A DNA stretch of 64,000 bases from Advenella sp. FME57 (GCF_014897675.1 NZ_JABUXU010000001.1:186001-250000); one strand, 5' to 3'. Shown: positions 33,194-43,078, counted from the stretch's first letter. Notes: generated by a model not told the origin, from the sequence alone. Program-made: numbers and translations.

Positions 33194-33580
33194 TCAATCA
33201 GATCCCTTCTTGTGGCCAGCTGGCGAGGTTTCCATGTACTCCTGCCACGCTACTTTACTTTTTTTCAAATGCTTGCGCTTGAGGATACCGGTTTTACGAT
33301 GAGCAGCACGACGACGTCGCGACTCCATGGGATCGAAGGACAATTGGCGGTATAACTCCACCCGATCGCCCTGGCGAAGCACACAATCGCGTGGTTTACG
33401 CAAGCCGAACACCCCCGTATCCGCGATATCTGCTGTGGTAATATTGCATGCCTGATAGACACCCGATGCCGCGATGGCCTGTTCAATGGTGCTGCCACAG
33501 GGCAGCGTGACCGCAGACAGCCATACTTGGCCTGCCGAATGTGCATAGCAGACCGTAATGGTCATATCCTCATCAGACAT
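33194..33580 (-). CDS. rnfH: RnfH-family protein (UPF0125)
   Basis: 128 residues, starting MSDEDMTITVCYAH; the start overlaps the end of ratA by eight bases, and an alternative Met lies five codons later. The beta-grasp (ubiquitin-like) fold is suggested by VTLPCGSTIEQAIAASG and GVFGLRKPRDCVLRQGDRVELYRQL, with the family's DPMESRRRRA near residue 90. The basic C-terminal tail (KTGILKRKHLKKSK) is longer than in E. coli RnfH. The ratA-rnfH pair is highly conserved, although its function is poorly known. Confidence 0.9.
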   Translation of the reverse strand: MSDEDMTITVCYAHSAGQVWLSAVTLPCGSTIEQAIAASGVYQACNITTADIADTGVFGLRKPRDCVLRQGDRVELYRQLSFDPMESRRRRAAHRKTGILKRKHLKKSKVAWQEYMETSPAGHKKGSD

Positions 33581-34007
33581 AAATCTGCTCGGCCCGCTTG
33601 GTAAAGGAGTCGATAAAGCTGTTGGCGATGCGGTTAAATACCGGCCCCACCAGCATTTCAAGTGAACGGCTGTTGAATGCATAATCCAGGGCGAACTGGA
33701 CTTTGCACGCATCCGGCGCCAGTGCGATAAATTCCCAGGTACCATTGAGGGCAGAGAACGGCCCATCGACCAGGTGCAGGTGAATTTTATCGGGAAAGTG
33801 ATGAGTATTGCGGGTGGTGAAGGTTTGCTTGAGTCCGGCAAAACTGATCATGATCGAGGCCGTCATGCCGGCATCATCCGTTTCCAGAACCTGCGCCCCG
33901 CCGCACCATGGCATGAACTCGGGATATTTCTCCACATCAGCGACCAGCGCGAACATATCGGCAGCGGAGTATGGAAGCAGAACGGAACGATGAACAGTAG
34001 TGGACAT
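33573..34007 (-). CDS. ratA: RatA-family protein (SRPBCC fold, coenzyme Q-binding-like)
   Basis: 144 residues with the START/SRPBCC pattern: VLLPYSAADMFALVADVEKYPEFMPWC (residues 9-35), then GLKQTFTTRN and DGPFSALNGTWEF, ending with FNRIANSFIDSFTKRAEQIY. It is named a toxin in E. coli for inhibiting 70S assembly, but homologues (mitochondrial COQ10) bind ubiquinone. It is divergent from smpB and overlaps rnfH, the near-universal arrangement in proteobacteria. This fits a core role better than a toxin-antitoxin pair. Confidence 0.92.
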   Translation of the reverse strand: MSTTVHRSVLLPYSAADMFALVADVEKYPEFMPWCGGAQVLETDDAGMTASIMISFAGLKQTFTTRNTHHFPDKIHLHLVDGPFSALNGTWEFIALAPDACKVQFALDYAFNSRSLEMLVGPVFNRIANSFIDSFTKRAEQIYV

Positions 34008-34174
34008 GAATTAATTGGCAACGTAGGGTAAGTGACAAGGCAAAATACGCTTGCAGTGTAATCAACAAGCAGCACAAGCAGTTTGATTCAATTACAATTG
34101 CGTGAAATCATTGCATTTTGCGCGATTAAACAGACCCCTATTTTAACGGGTCAAATCCATTTATAAAATCAAAC

Positions 34175-34636
34175 ATGAGCATTACCAACAATCGCAAGGC
34201 AACCCACGACTATTTCATTGAAGAGCGCTTCGAGGCAGGCATCGTCCTGGAAGGCTGGGAAGTCAAGTCCATCCGGGCTGGCCGCGTGCAACTGGGCGAG
34301 AGTTATGTCATTGTGCGCGACGGCGAATTACAGTTGCTGAACATGCACGTCAGCCCGCTGGCAACCGCCTCAACGCATATCCATCCCAATGCCACCCGTA
34401 CCCGTAAGTTGCTGCTGCACAAGAACGAGATCGACAAACTCATTGGCAAAGTGGAAATCCGCGGCTATACGCTGGTGCCATTGAATCTGCACTTTCGCAA
34501 CGGCAAAATCAAGCTGGAGTTTGGTCTGGGCAAGGGCAAAAAGCTGCACGACAAACGGGACAGTGCCCGCGACAAAGACTGGCTGCGTGAGAAGGAGCGT
34601 ATTATGAAACACGATACGCGCAAGCGCGATTCCTGA
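34175..34636 (+). CDS. smpB: SsrA-binding protein SmpB
   Basis: 153 residues, typical length. Motifs are [39 protein letters not shown] and the basic C-terminal tail with [14 protein letters not shown]. SmpB delivers tmRNA to stalled ribosomes, and its tail enters the mRNA channel. It is transcribed away from ratA-rnfH. The tmRNA gene itself is not in the window. Confidence 0.97.
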   Translation: MSITNNRKATHDYFIEERFEAGIVLEGWEVKSIRAGRVQLGESYVIVRDGELQLLNMHVSPLATASTHIHPNATRTRKLLLHKNEIDKLIGKVEIRGYTLVPLNLHFRNGKIKLEFGLGKGKKLHDKRDSARDKDWLREKERIMKHDTRKRDS

Positions 34637-34769
34637 ATCAAGCCTGTTGAACAGCACAGCCCCCTTCTACCATTGAAACGACTAACATCGCCGTACCCGA
34701 CCGCCAGGATCAGGGCGGAGAAACCTATCAGGCGCGGGAAGATAGCGCCATTACCGGGCCGGTGGCGCC

Positions 34770-35735
34770 CTATCGGGTCTGCCCAGGATTGGTCAGACCA
34801 GCACCGGCCTGATTGCCATGTCCTGTGGCCTTGACTACGGTCATGGCAGAGGCGATCAGACCACCCACATCAGCCAGATTGGCCGGCAGAATGAGGGTAT
34901 TTCCTTCCTTGGCCACATTCGCAAACGCATCAACATAGTTTTCCGCTACGCGAAGATTGACCGCTGCCATGCCGCCCGGTTGTTCGATTGCGTGCGCCAC
35001 CTGTTCAATAGCCTGGGCTGTGGCCTCGGCGATGGCAATGACCGCTGCCGCTTCACCCTGGGCCTGGTTGATCTGAGCCTGCTTCTCACCTTCAGAACGG
35101 GCGATGGCCGCTTCCCGTTCACCGGTTGCAATATTGATCTGTTCCTGCCTGCGCCCTTCTGAGGCGGCGATCAAGGCGCGTTTTTCACGCTCTGCGGTAA
35201 TCTGGGCCTGCATGGCGCGCAAGATCTCATTGGGTGGCGTCAAATCCTTGATTTCGTAACGCAGCACCTTGACGCCCCAGTTGGTCGCCGCTTCATCCAG
35301 CGAGGCCACGATGGTACTGTTGATGGCATCCCGCTCTTCGAAGGTCTTGTCCAGCTCCATTCGCCCGATGACCGAACGCAAGGTGGTTTGCGCCAGTTGC
35401 GTAATGGCCGAGATGTAATTTGACGAGCCATAGGAGGCAAGCATGGGATCGGTCACCTGGAAGTAAATAACGCCATCGACCTGTAACTGGGTATTGTCCC
35501 TGGTAATGCAGATTTGACTGGGAACATCCAGCGGTATTTCCTTGAGTGAATGCTTGTAGGCAACCCGATCGACAAAGGGAATAATGAAACGGGCGCCCGG
35601 CGATAAGGTGCGATCATATCGGCCCAACCGCTCAATAATCCACGCATTCTGCTGCGGTACGATGGCAATGGACTTGACCAGGAAGACCAGTACCAGCACA
35701 ACCAGTATGGCGAGAAAGATAATCGATGTATCCAT
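34770..35735 (-). CDS. SPFH/band 7 membrane protein (QmcA/stomatin type)
   Basis: 321 residues with an N-terminal membrane anchor (FLAILVVLVLVFLVKSIAIV). The SPFH domain begins at VPQQNAWIIERLGRYDRTLSPG and extends to EIKDLTPPNEILRAM. An Ala/Glu/Gln-rich coiled-coil segment covers residues 180-250 (AEREKRALIAASEGRRQEQ). Such proteins form large cage-like oligomers in membrane microdomains and regulate proteases. The NfeD-family gene lies 15 bp upstream in the same operon, a standard pairing. Confidence 0.93.
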   Translation of the reverse strand: MDTSIIFLAILVVLVLVFLVKSIAIVPQQNAWIIERLGRYDRTLSPGARFIIPFVDRVAYKHSLKEIPLDVPSQICITRDNTQLQVDGVIYFQVTDPMLASYGSSNYISAITQLAQTTLRSVIGRMELDKTFEERDAINSTIVASLDEAATNWGVKVLRYEIKDLTPPNEILRAMQAQITAEREKRALIAASEGRRQEQINIATGEREAAIARSEGEKQAQINQAQGEAAAVIAIAEATAQAIEQVAHAIEQPGGMAAVNLRVAENYVDAFANVAKEGNTLILPANLADVGGLIASAMTVVKATGHGNQAGAGLTNPGQTR

Positions 35736-35750
35736 AGTTTGACTCCTGAA

Positions 35751-36203
35751 CTACGAGCTGCTTGGTGTAAGAGGGCCCGATACAGGTGCGACGACAAACA
35801 CGATGCCGTCAATATCGGTAATACGATAGCTGCCGGGGACCGGCGTGCCGCTGACGGCGGGATCCAGCCGTACCTGCCACGTCGCTCCACGGTATTGAAT
35901 CACTGCCGTCTTCATGGGAGACCAGTCCGTGACATGCACAGCCTGACCGATATCCAGATTGACATCGGTATTTCGGCTGGCGTCGTGGCGCGAGCCACGT
36001 TTGACAAAGCCGCTGGATTTGAGAACAAAAAAACCTGCGATGCCCAGCACGCTGAAGGCAAGCAATTGCCAGGCAAGCTCGCCACCCAGCCAGCTCACTA
36101 CTCCCGCGCCTGCTGCGGCGACCGCGACCAGCAACAGGAAAAAAGTACCTGTGAGCAGCTCAAGAATAAGCGCGATGGCTGCAACAACAAACCAGATCCA
36201 CAT
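35751..36203 (-). CDS. NfeD-family membrane protein
   Basis: 150 residues from MWIWFVVAAIALILELL. Two or three membrane helices occupy residues 1-75, followed by a soluble OB-fold domain (GQAVHVTDWSPMKTAVIQYRG to YRITDIDGIVFVVAPV). The short form lacks the ClpP-type protease domain. It partners the SPFH protein encoded immediately downstream. Confidence 0.9.
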   Translation of the reverse strand: MWIWFVVAAIALILELLTGTFFLLLVAVAAAGAGVVSWLGGELAWQLLAFSVLGIAGFFVLKSSGFVKRGSRHDASRNTDVNLDIGQAVHVTDWSPMKTAVIQYRGATWQVRLDPAVSGTPVPGSYRITDIDGIVFVVAPVSGPLTPSSS

Positions 36204-36294
36204 GATCGCCTTCCTGCAGTAGATGCGTGCCACAATGGCCCGCATGCAGAAGCACAGCAGCCATCAGGTGACTGCCGTACCCCCAAAACCACTA

Positions 36295-36624
36295 TCAATT
36301 GATACCGAGCAATTCCACTTCAAAGACCAGCGTCGCATTGGGAGGAATGACGCCGCCTGCGCCGCGCGCACCATAGCCCAGCTCAGCCGGGATGGTCAGC
36401 TTGCGGGTGCCACCGATTTTCATGCCCTGCACACCCTGATCCCAGCCTTTGATCACGTGGCCAGCGCCCAGCGGGAATGAGAATGGCTGCCCCCTGTCCT
36501 TGCTGGAATCGAATTTCTGGCCATTGTCCTTGAGCCAGCCGGTATAATGCACCGACACCTGCTGTCCGCTTTTTGCCTGTTCGCCACTTCCTTCGGTGAC
36601 ATCTTCAATAATAAGTTCGCTCAC
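36295..36624 (-). CDS. FKBP-type peptidyl-prolyl cis-trans isomerase (single domain)
   Basis: 109 residues. GTG at 36624 is chosen because AGGAAG precedes it and the product then begins [14 protein letters not shown], the normal family start. The FKBP active-site pattern is complete: [57 protein letters not shown]. It has no signal peptide, so it is a small cytoplasmic foldase. No neighbour relationship stands out; ppsA and its terminator lie upstream on the same strand. Confidence 0.94.
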   Translation of the reverse strand: MSELIIEDVTEGSGEQAKSGQQVSVHYTGWLKDNGQKFDSSKDRGQPFSFPLGAGHVIKGWDQGVQGMKIGGTRKLTIPAELGYGARGAGGVIPPNATLVFEVELLGIN

Positions 36625-36811
36625 GTGTATCTTCCTGAATACGGGGTAAAACACCAGTGTACCGTAAGTCGCTGATGCATTCGACAAAAAGACCCGATCA
36701 TAGCGGGGATTGGACTGCACAATACGGGACAGCACATCGCCAACCGGCACTGCGCCCCGTGCGAGGCACAGGATTCTGTTGAATTTCCAGCCCGATTGAT
36801 GAACCACCAGG

Positions 36812-36864
36812 ACAAAACAAAACGGGCACCCTGCCCTGACCCGTGATCAGAAAAAGGTGCCCGC
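36812..36864 (-). terminator. Rho-independent terminator of ppsA
   Basis: Reading leftward, CGGGCACC (36863-36856) pairs with GGTGCCCG (36830-36823) and is followed by TTTTGTTTTGTC. It sits about 50 bp after the ppsA stop. The 25-nt loop is long. Confidence 0.7.
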
Positions 36865-36913
36865 AAATGCCTCGGCCGCTGCCCTCCGGCAGTGAGCTAG
36901 CGCTGGCCAGCGT

Positions 36914-39280
36914 TTATTTGGCCAGTTTCTGCCAGGTGTCGACAACCGTATCGGGATTGAGCGACATCGTCAGAATACCCTGCTCCTTGAGCCATACAGC
37001 CAGATCCGGATGGTCACTGGGCCCCTGGCCACAAATGCCGACGTATTTATTGGCTTTCAGGCACGCCTGGATAGCCCGTTGCAGCATGAACTGCACCGCA
37101 GGATCACGCTCGTCAAAATCGGCAGCCAGCAGCTCCATGCCCGAATCGCGATCCAGCCCCAGCGTAAGCTGGGTCATGTCGTTGGAACCGATAGAGAAGC
37201 CATCGAAATATTCGAGGAACTGATCGGCCAGGATGGCATTGGATGGTACTTCGCACATCATGATGACACGCAGGCCGTTCTCACCGCGTTTCAGGCCGTT
37301 ATCTGCAAGCAGGCCGATGACTTTTTCCGCCTGACTCAGCGTGCGCACGAATGGCACCATGATTTCAACGTTGGTCAACCCCATGTCATCGCGAACAAAT
37401 CGCAGCGCTTCGCATTCCATGCGGAAACATTCGGCAAAATCTTCAGCAATGTAGCGCGAGGCGCCACGAAAACCCAGCATCGGGTTCTCTTCCTCGGGTT
37501 CGTAGCGAGAGCCGCCCACCAGCTTGCGATACTCATTGGACTTGAAGTCGGACAGGCGCACAATAACCGGCTTGGGATAAAACGCCGCAGCGATGGTCGC
37601 AATACCCTCGGCCAGTTTCTCAACAAAGAAGGCACGTGGGCTGGCATAGCCACGGGCAGCCGACTCCACTGCTTTCTTGAGCTCCGCGTCAATGTTCGGA
37701 TAGTCCAGCACCGCCTTGGGGTGCACATTGATGTTGTTGTTGATGATGAATTCCAGACGGGCCAGACCCACGCCGCCGTTGGGAATTTGGCAAAAATCAA
37801 ACGCCAGTTGCGGATTACCCACGTTCATCATGATCTTGACTGGAATCTCGGGCATCTCGCCGCGACGCACTTCTTCTACTTCGGTCTCAAGAAATCCGTC
37901 GTAAATGCGGCCCTCGTCGCCTTCGGCGCATGAGACAGTGACTTCGGCGCCTTCCTTGAGATCTTCTGTGGCCGTTGCACATCCGACAACAGCAGGAATG
38001 CCCAATTCACGGGCAATGATTGCCGCATGGCAGGTACGCCCGCCACGGTTGGTGACGATGGCTGCAGCGCGTTTCATGACGGGTTCCCAGTTCGGGTCTG
38101 TCATGTCTGTCACCAACACATCGCCGGCCTGCACCTGATCCATATCGTTGATGTCGGAGACGACACGGACCTTGCCTGAGCCGATTTTCTGACCAATGGC
38201 GCGACCGGTAATAAGGACCTTGCCGGTTGCTTTCAATTTGTAGCGCAGCTGGACATCGTTGTCGGTCTGCTGAGATTTCACCGTTTCGGGACGAGCCTGC
38301 AGAATATAGAGTTTGCCATCGATGCCATCGCGCCCCCATTCGATATCCATGGGGCGCTGGTAGTGTTTCTCGATGATGACCGCGTAACGGGCCAACTCGA
38401 TCACTTCATCGTCGGTCAGTGAGTAGCGGTTACGTTCGGAAACTGGTACCTCAACGGTGTTGACGGCATTCTCGCCAGGCTTGCGCTCCCCGTTGAACTC
38501 CATTTTGATCAGTTTTGAGCCGATGCGGCGCCCGACGATCGGATATTTTCCCGACGCCAGCGTGGTTTTGAAAACATAGAATTCGTCTGGATTGACAGCA
38601 CCCTGCACCACGGTTTCACCCAAGCCGTAGGAAGAAGTGATGAATACGACGTCGTTGAAACCGGATTCGGTATCCAATGTAAACATCACACCGGCACTGC
38701 CCTTGTCGGAACGCACCATGCGCTGGATACCAGCAGACAATGCCACGTCTGCGTGCGCGTAGCCTTTGTGGACGCGATAGGAAATAGCACGGTCGTTATA
38801 TAGTGACGCAAAAACATGACGAATTTTATCCAGCACATCGTCAATACCAGCGACGTTCAGGAACGTTTCCTGCTGGCCGGCAAAGGAGGCATCGGGCAAG
38901 TCTTCTGCGGTGGCAGATGAGCGCACGGCAAACGAACCCTTGCCATCGGCATCAAGTTGCGCGTAGGATTGGCGGATCTGTTTTTCGAATTCGTCAGAGA
39001 ATGGCGCTTCGGTAATCCAGCCTCGGATTTCTGCACCGGCTTGTGCCAGTTCGCGAACATCCTCAGGGTTAAGCGAGGTAAGACGATCAGCGATGCGCTT
39101 GTCCAACCCGGAGGTCTTGAGAAAATCGCGGAAGGCATCGGCAGTGGTGGCAAAACCACCTGGCACACGAACCCCGGCATTGGCCAACTGGCTGATCATT
39201 TCCCCGAGCGAGGCATTTTTCCCGCCGACAGAGTCAACATCCGACATGCGGAGTTTCTCGAATGGAACAACATACGACAT
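36914..39280 (-). CDS. ppsA: Phosphoenolpyruvate synthase
   Basis: 788 residues. The N-terminal nucleotide-binding domain starts with [15 protein letters not shown] and includes [19 protein letters not shown]. The central swivelling domain carries the phosphorylated His418 in [21 protein letters not shown]. The C-terminal PEP/pyruvate barrel has [30 protein letters not shown] and the catalytic-Cys segment [12 protein letters not shown]. It makes PEP from pyruvate and ATP for gluconeogenesis. It is divergent from its regulator ppsR, and a strong hairpin lies in its leader. Confidence 0.97.
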   Translation of the reverse strand: MSYVVPFEKLRMSDVDSVGGKNASLGEMISQLANAGVRVPGGFATTADAFRDFLKTSGLDKRIADRLTSLNPEDVRELAQAGAEIRGWITEAPFSDEFEKQIRQSYAQLDADGKGSFAVRSSATAEDLPDASFAGQQETFLNVAGIDDVLDKIRHVFASLYNDRAISYRVHKGYAHADVALSAGIQRMVRSDKGSAGVMFTLDTESGFNDVVFITSSYGLGETVVQGAVNPDEFYVFKTTLASGKYPIVGRRIGSKLIKMEFNGERKPGENAVNTVEVPVSERNRYSLTDDEVIELARYAVIIEKHYQRPMDIEWGRDGIDGKLYILQARPETVKSQQTDNDVQLRYKLKATGKVLITGRAIGQKIGSGKVRVVSDINDMDQVQAGDVLVTDMTDPNWEPVMKRAAAIVTNRGGRTCHAAIIARELGIPAVVGCATATEDLKEGAEVTVSCAEGDEGRIYDGFLETEVEEVRRGEMPEIPVKIMMNVGNPQLAFDFCQIPNGGVGLARLEFIINNNINVHPKAVLDYPNIDAELKKAVESAARGYASPRAFFVEKLAEGIATIAAAFYPKPVIVRLSDFKSNEYRKLVGGSRYEPEEENPMLGFRGASRYIAEDFAECFRMECEALRFVRDDMGLTNVEIMVPFVRTLSQAEKVIGLLADNGLKRGENGLRVIMMCEVPSNAILADQFLEYFDGFSIGSNDMTQLTLGLDRDSGMELLAADFDERDPAVQFMLQRAIQACLKANKYVGICGQGPSDHPDLAVWLKEQGILTMSLNPDTVVDTWQKLAK

Positions 39281-39307
39281 TTAAGTCACCCTTAGATTAA
39301 AATGAAA

Positions 39308-39350
39308 GCTTATTTGGTTAGAAAATGCATGCTTTTCTAACCAAATAAGC
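39308..39350. repeat. Perfect 18-bp inverted repeat in the ppsA-ppsR divergent region
   Basis: GCTTATTTGGTTAGAAAA (39308-39325) and TTTTCTAACCAAATAAGC (39333-39350) are exact reverse complements around a 7-base centre. It begins 27 bp before the ppsA start codon. In the ppsA transcript, a run TTTCATTTT follows the second arm, so it could act as an attenuator, an mRNA hairpin limiting translation, or a DNA operator. It lies 75 bp from ppsR. Confidence 0.8.
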
Positions 39351-39424
39351 CTGATACTATCGGCCAGGTACAAAGTATCATGATTGTACCGTCTTTTTCT
39401 ACACTCACAGGATCAAATTGGAAC

Positions 39425-40270
39425 ATGCCAGAATCACAAAAAAAACGGACGGTCTTCATCGTATCTGACGGCACGGGCATTACGGCAGAGACCTTCAGTC
39501 ACTCCGTTTTGTCGCAATTTAGCGCGGATTTTGATTTCACGCTGTTACGTGAGCCTTTTGTCACTTCCGAGGAAAAAGCAGCCAAGGTTGCCGAAAAAAT
39601 CAACGCGGCGGCCCTGGCTGAAAATACACCGCCGCTGCTGTTCAGCACATTGGTCAAGCCCGAAATTCTGGCCGTGGTGCAGCAATCGAACTGTATTTTT
39701 CTGGATATTTTCGGCGCCTGCGTCAACCAGCTTGAAACCGCCCTGGAAACCAAATCGCGCCCGACCATTGGCCTGTCCCACTTGAGCGCCAGCTCCAAAC
39801 AATATCGCAACCGTATCGAAGCCATTAATTTTACGCTTGCGCATGATGACGGGCAGTTCGTGCACGGCCTGAAGGAAGCCGACGTCATTTTGGTTGGTGT
39901 TTCACGTTGCGGCAAAACACCAACCAGTCTCTACCTTGCCATGCAATACGCCATCAAGGCAGCCAATTTCCCCTTGATTCCCGAGGATTTTGAACGCGGC
40001 GCGCTGCCCAAAACGCTTCAACCGTATCGCAACAAGCTGTTCGGCCTGTCGATCCAGCCCGATCGCCTTTCCGAGGTACGCAACGAACGCCGCCCGGACA
40101 GCCAATACGCTTCGATCAAACAATGTTTGTATGAGGTCGCCGAAGCAGAACGCCTGATGAGACGCGAGAGCATTCAATGGCTATCGACAACGACTAAATC
40201 CATTGAGGAAATTTCTACGACGGTTATCCAGATCCTGGGACTCAAATCCAACTCCTCGGCGACCTATTGA
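39425..40270 (+). CDS. ppsR: PEP synthase regulatory protein (kinase/pyrophosphorylase, DUF299)
   Basis: 281 residues beginning MPESQKKRTVFIVSDGTGITAET, the family N-terminus. The P-loop is VGVSRCGKTPTSLYLA near residue 160. PpsR inactivates PpsA by ADP-dependent threonine phosphorylation and reactivates it by phosphorolysis. Divergent pairing with ppsA is conserved. The start was placed at 39425, since sequence upstream is not conserved in character. Confidence 0.95.
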   Translation: MPESQKKRTVFIVSDGTGITAETFSHSVLSQFSADFDFTLLREPFVTSEEKAAKVAEKINAAALAENTPPLLFSTLVKPEILAVVQQSNCIFLDIFGACVNQLETALETKSRPTIGLSHLSASSKQYRNRIEAINFTLAHDDGQFVHGLKEADVILVGVSRCGKTPTSLYLAMQYAIKAANFPLIPEDFERGALPKTLQPYRNKLFGLSIQPDRLSEVRNERRPDSQYASIKQCLYEVAEAERLMRRESIQWLSTTTKSIEEISTTVIQILGLKSNSSATY

Positions 40271-40304
40271 TATCCACTGTGGAACACACGCCAGCCAGGC
40301 TTGA

Positions 40305-41078
40305 TCAAGTCTGCATATGCTGGCGCCGTTGCTCGAATAACAGGATTGCCGCAGCAACCGCGGCGTTCAGCGACTCCACGGCATCGCTCTGTGGGATAAA
40401 AATGCACTGATCGGCATCGGCCAGAATGCCGGGCTGGACGCCCTGCCCTTCATTGCCAACGACCCACAGGCAGGCAGCTGGCAAAGCGCCTGCATACAGG
40501 CTGCGCGCGCCAGGCGCTAGCGAGGATGCCAAAACCGGCATATCCAGTCTGGTCCTGATGTCTGGAAAGTGCTGATGCTCATAAATCTCCAGCGCAAAAT
40601 GGGCGCCCTGCGCACTGCGCAGCACCTTGGGAGACCAGGCGCCTACACATCCTGCCGAAAGCAATACGTCCCTGACGCCGGCGGCGGCCGCCGTTCGCAA
40701 AATAGTGCCCAGATTGCCAGGGTCCTGCAGGCGGTCAAGCCACAAGGCAGTGGTCGCAAGCCGGGTAATGGTCGCTGGAATGGGACGTGTCGCGACAAAC
40801 ATGATGCCTTGCGGTGTTTGCACCGTGGCAATAGCGTTAAATAGCACGTCAGCAAGCAGATATTGGCGCGCAGCGTCGTTTGCAGCAAGCAGGCGGACGA
40901 TATCAGGGTGATCGACTGCAGAAGCCTGCACCAAAACCGACTCAGGCGGACCGTAGCGCTTCAGCCATTCTTCACACAGGTGCACGCCTTCAAGCAGGAT
41001 GCGAGTCTTGTCCCGCCCTGCCGCTACTTTCATGCCCTGTCGGACCACTAAATTGTCTTTTGACTGAATCTGTTTCAT
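40305..41078 (-). CDS. TrmH/SpoU-family RNA 2'-O-methyltransferase
   Basis: 257 residues. The three SpoU motifs are seen: LDRLQDPGNLGTILRTAAAAG near residue 140 (the catalytic Asn/Arg), WVVGNEGQGVQPGIL near 210, and IPQSDAVESLNAAVAAAILLFE near 230. An N-terminal RNA-binding substrate domain precedes them. The target, 23S rRNA or tRNA, cannot be told. The ribosome binding site (AGGGA) lies inside the 3' arm of the terminator hairpin immediately upstream. Confidence 0.92.
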   Translation of the reverse strand: MKQIQSKDNLVVRQGMKVAAGRDKTRILLEGVHLCEEWLKRYGPPESVLVQASAVDHPDIVRLLAANDAARQYLLADVLFNAIATVQTPQGIMFVATRPIPATITRLATTALWLDRLQDPGNLGTILRTAAAAGVRDVLLSAGCVGAWSPKVLRSAQGAHFALEIYEHQHFPDIRTRLDMPVLASSLAPGARSLYAGALPAACLWVVGNEGQGVQPGILADADQCIFIPQSDAVESLNAAVAAAILLFEQRRQHMQT

Positions 41079-41108
41079 AAAAAATATCCCTGCCTCAGCA
41101 GGGATATT
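41079..41108 (-). terminator. Terminator after the desaturase gene, overlapping the methylase ribosome binding site
   Basis: Reading leftward, AATATCCCTGC (41108-41098), loop TGAG, GCAGGGATATT (41093-41083) and then TTTT form a textbook 11-bp intrinsic terminator. It ends at the ATG of the SpoU methylase (41078), so the only visible Shine-Dalgarno of that gene is within its 3' arm. Confidence 0.85.
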
Positions 41109-41153
41109 AACGTATTTCTGTTGCAGACCAAATATGCTGGCCTGCGCTTTTCG

Positions 41154-42227
41154 TTAAACGACGTCAGGCGATTTATTGCCGTCAAAATCGGTCCAGTACC
41201 TTTCCTGATAGTTATACAGTTTGCATGCCTTGACTGTGCGAAAGTACCACGACCAACTGAACATTTGAATCACGATTCGGCTTGGCAACATGTCTTCCAG
41301 CGTTTTCTGTGCTTTTTTCAGCTTGTACAACGGGATACTCATGTCAACGTGATGCGCGGTGTGTTCCATGATATGGTGCATGAGCGTGCCGAATTTGAGT
41401 CGGAACATCATGTGGACAGTGGTTGATACAAACGGCTGCGCTTTAGCCCAGACCGCGCGATTATCGTGCCACACCACACGCGTGTGCGTGTGCTGAATAT
41501 AAACCACAAAGCCGATCATGTAAAACCAGAACAACAATGGAATCAGCCAGGAAAATGCCACCAGCATGAGTACCGACTGCCCGGTTGCATGTGCCGCGTA
41601 GACCACCCCGCCGAGCCAGGCCAGCCCGAAAATGCTTACCAGCAGGCCGTCCCAGAAGAACACCTTGCGCTGGGTTCCCATATACCCCTTGCCAGGGAAC
41701 ATCATGCGGTTCCACCAGATCTCAACGATGTAATAGATGCCGGCACCAAGAGGACCGCGATAGACGCGCTCCATGAAGCGCCCCATGGGCGACAGGGCGT
41801 CATACTCTTCTTTGGTCTTCGGACACCAGACGAAATCCATTCCCTTCAGATTGGTAAAGCCGTGGTGTACCACATTGTGCCCTACATCCCAAAGACTGTA
41901 GGGCGACACTGCGGGCAGAAAGGCGATACGGCCTATCCATTTATTGAGCTTGCGATGAGGCGTCAGACTTTGATGGCAGGCATCATGTCCGATAATGAAG
42001 AGGCGACCAATCACGAAACCGGCCACCAGCGCGCAAATCAGCTTGAGCCACCATGCCGACAGAAAGATGGTGCCGGCCAGCAGGGTCAGAAGCAAAGTGT
42101 AATCAACAAACAGCAGCAGAAACGCGCGAAACGTATTCTGTTGGGAGATGGGGATCAGCCAGCTGCGTATGATTTTCCGGTGCGGCAATTCTGCATCGGG
42201 CGCGATAGGGGTAAATTTCGTTTCCAT
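41154..42227 (-). CDS. Membrane fatty acid desaturase
   Basis: 357 residues with four or more predicted membrane helices. The three His boxes of the diiron desaturase family are HDACH at residues 81-85, HNVVHH at 117-122 and a C-terminal HHIMEHTAHHVD. The enzyme introduces a cis double bond into acyl chains, using oxygen and an electron donor. It is a lone gene with its own 213-bp leader and terminator, inserted between rnhB and the SpoU methylase, which are commonly neighbours in relatives. The exact regiospecificity is unknown. Confidence 0.92.
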   Translation of the reverse strand: METKFTPIAPDAELPHRKIIRSWLIPISQQNTFRAFLLLFVDYTLLLTLLAGTIFLSAWWLKLICALVAGFVIGRLFIIGHDACHQSLTPHRKLNKWIGRIAFLPAVSPYSLWDVGHNVVHHGFTNLKGMDFVWCPKTKEEYDALSPMGRFMERVYRGPLGAGIYYIVEIWWNRMMFPGKGYMGTQRKVFFWDGLLVSIFGLAWLGGVVYAAHATGQSVLMLVAFSWLIPLLFWFYMIGFVVYIQHTHTRVVWHDNRAVWAKAQPFVSTTVHMMFRLKFGTLMHHIMEHTAHHVDMSIPLYKLKKAQKTLEDMLPSRIVIQMFSWSWYFRTVKACKLYNYQERYWTDFDGNKSPDVV

Positions 42228-42441
42228 TATGTGATTTTCATGTCGGGTGTCCCCGCAAATAGGCAGTGCATATTGTACTTGTAATAGGCTTCAGCTACGT
42301 GTCAATTTAATGCAATGTTCTATTTAGTGCACGTTTCAGAAGAAAAAACCGATTTTCGATGCATTCTGAAGCCAGTTTACAGACAATAAAGGCTCAATCA
42401 AACAAGTTACACTCATGTATGTTGAGAGAATAACTCTAATT

Positions 42442-43053
42442 TTACGCCAAAAAGCCCTCGTTTGTCTGTAACGACATAAGGGTACGGACCGGCGCAAATG
42501 TACTGCGGTGCACCGGACAGGGACCGTGGGTTTTCAGGCGCTCCAGATGCAGCGCGGTGCCATACCCTTTGTGCTGGTCAAAGGCATATTGTGGATACTG
42601 CACGTGCAATTGCAGCAGTTGCGCATCCCTGGCTGTTTTTGCCAATATGGATGCGGCCGAAATGCATGCATGCAGGGCATCACCCTTGATCACTGCGTGG
42701 CATGGCACACCCAGCCCCTTGGGCACCTGGTTTCCGTCAATCAATACCAATTCTGCCTGCTGTTGCTCGCAAGACACTGCCAACCCCTCGAATGCGCGTT
42801 TCATTGCCAGCATGGTTGCGCCCAGAATATTGAACTGGTCTATTTCCGCAACGCTGGCGCTCGCGATGGACCAGGCAAGGGCTTTGTCACGAATGCGCAG
42901 CGCAAGGCTGTCACGTTTGGCAGCTGTCAGGGTTTTTGAATCGGCCAGGCCGTTGATACGACGCCCGGGATCAAGAATGACCGCGGCGGCAAAGACATCC
43001 CCGGCCAACGGCCCCCTGCCCGCTTCATCGATACCGGCAGTCATGCGCGGCAT
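42442..43053 (-). CDS. rnhB: Ribonuclease HII
   Basis: 203 residues. The start at [15 protein letters not shown] is chosen because the catalytic Asp/Glu pair then lies near the N-terminus; the long upstream frame lies inside lpxB. Catalytic residues are D9 and E10 in DEAGRGP and Asp in LIDGNQ, followed by [14 protein letters not shown]. It removes ribonucleotides from DNA. The start is 25 bp after the lpxB stop, with no clear ribosome binding site, so coupling is likely. Confidence 0.94.
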   Translation of the reverse strand: MPRMTAGIDEAGRGPLAGDVFAAAVILDPGRRINGLADSKTLTAAKRDSLALRIRDKALAWSIASASVAEIDQFNILGATMLAMKRAFEGLAVSCEQQQAELVLIDGNQVPKGLGVPCHAVIKGDALHACISAASILAKTARDAQLLQLHVQYPQYAFDQHKGYGTALHLERLKTHGPCPVHRSTFAPVRTLMSLQTNEGFLA

Positions 43054-43078
43054 AGGCAGATTGCCAAACAGAGAGAGA

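Noticed and set aside
33194-34007. ratA-rnfH as a toxin-antitoxin module
   Set aside because: The pair is nearly universal in proteobacteria next to smpB, and the RatA fold is the ubiquinone-binding SRPBCC type; a mobile toxin system is not supported.
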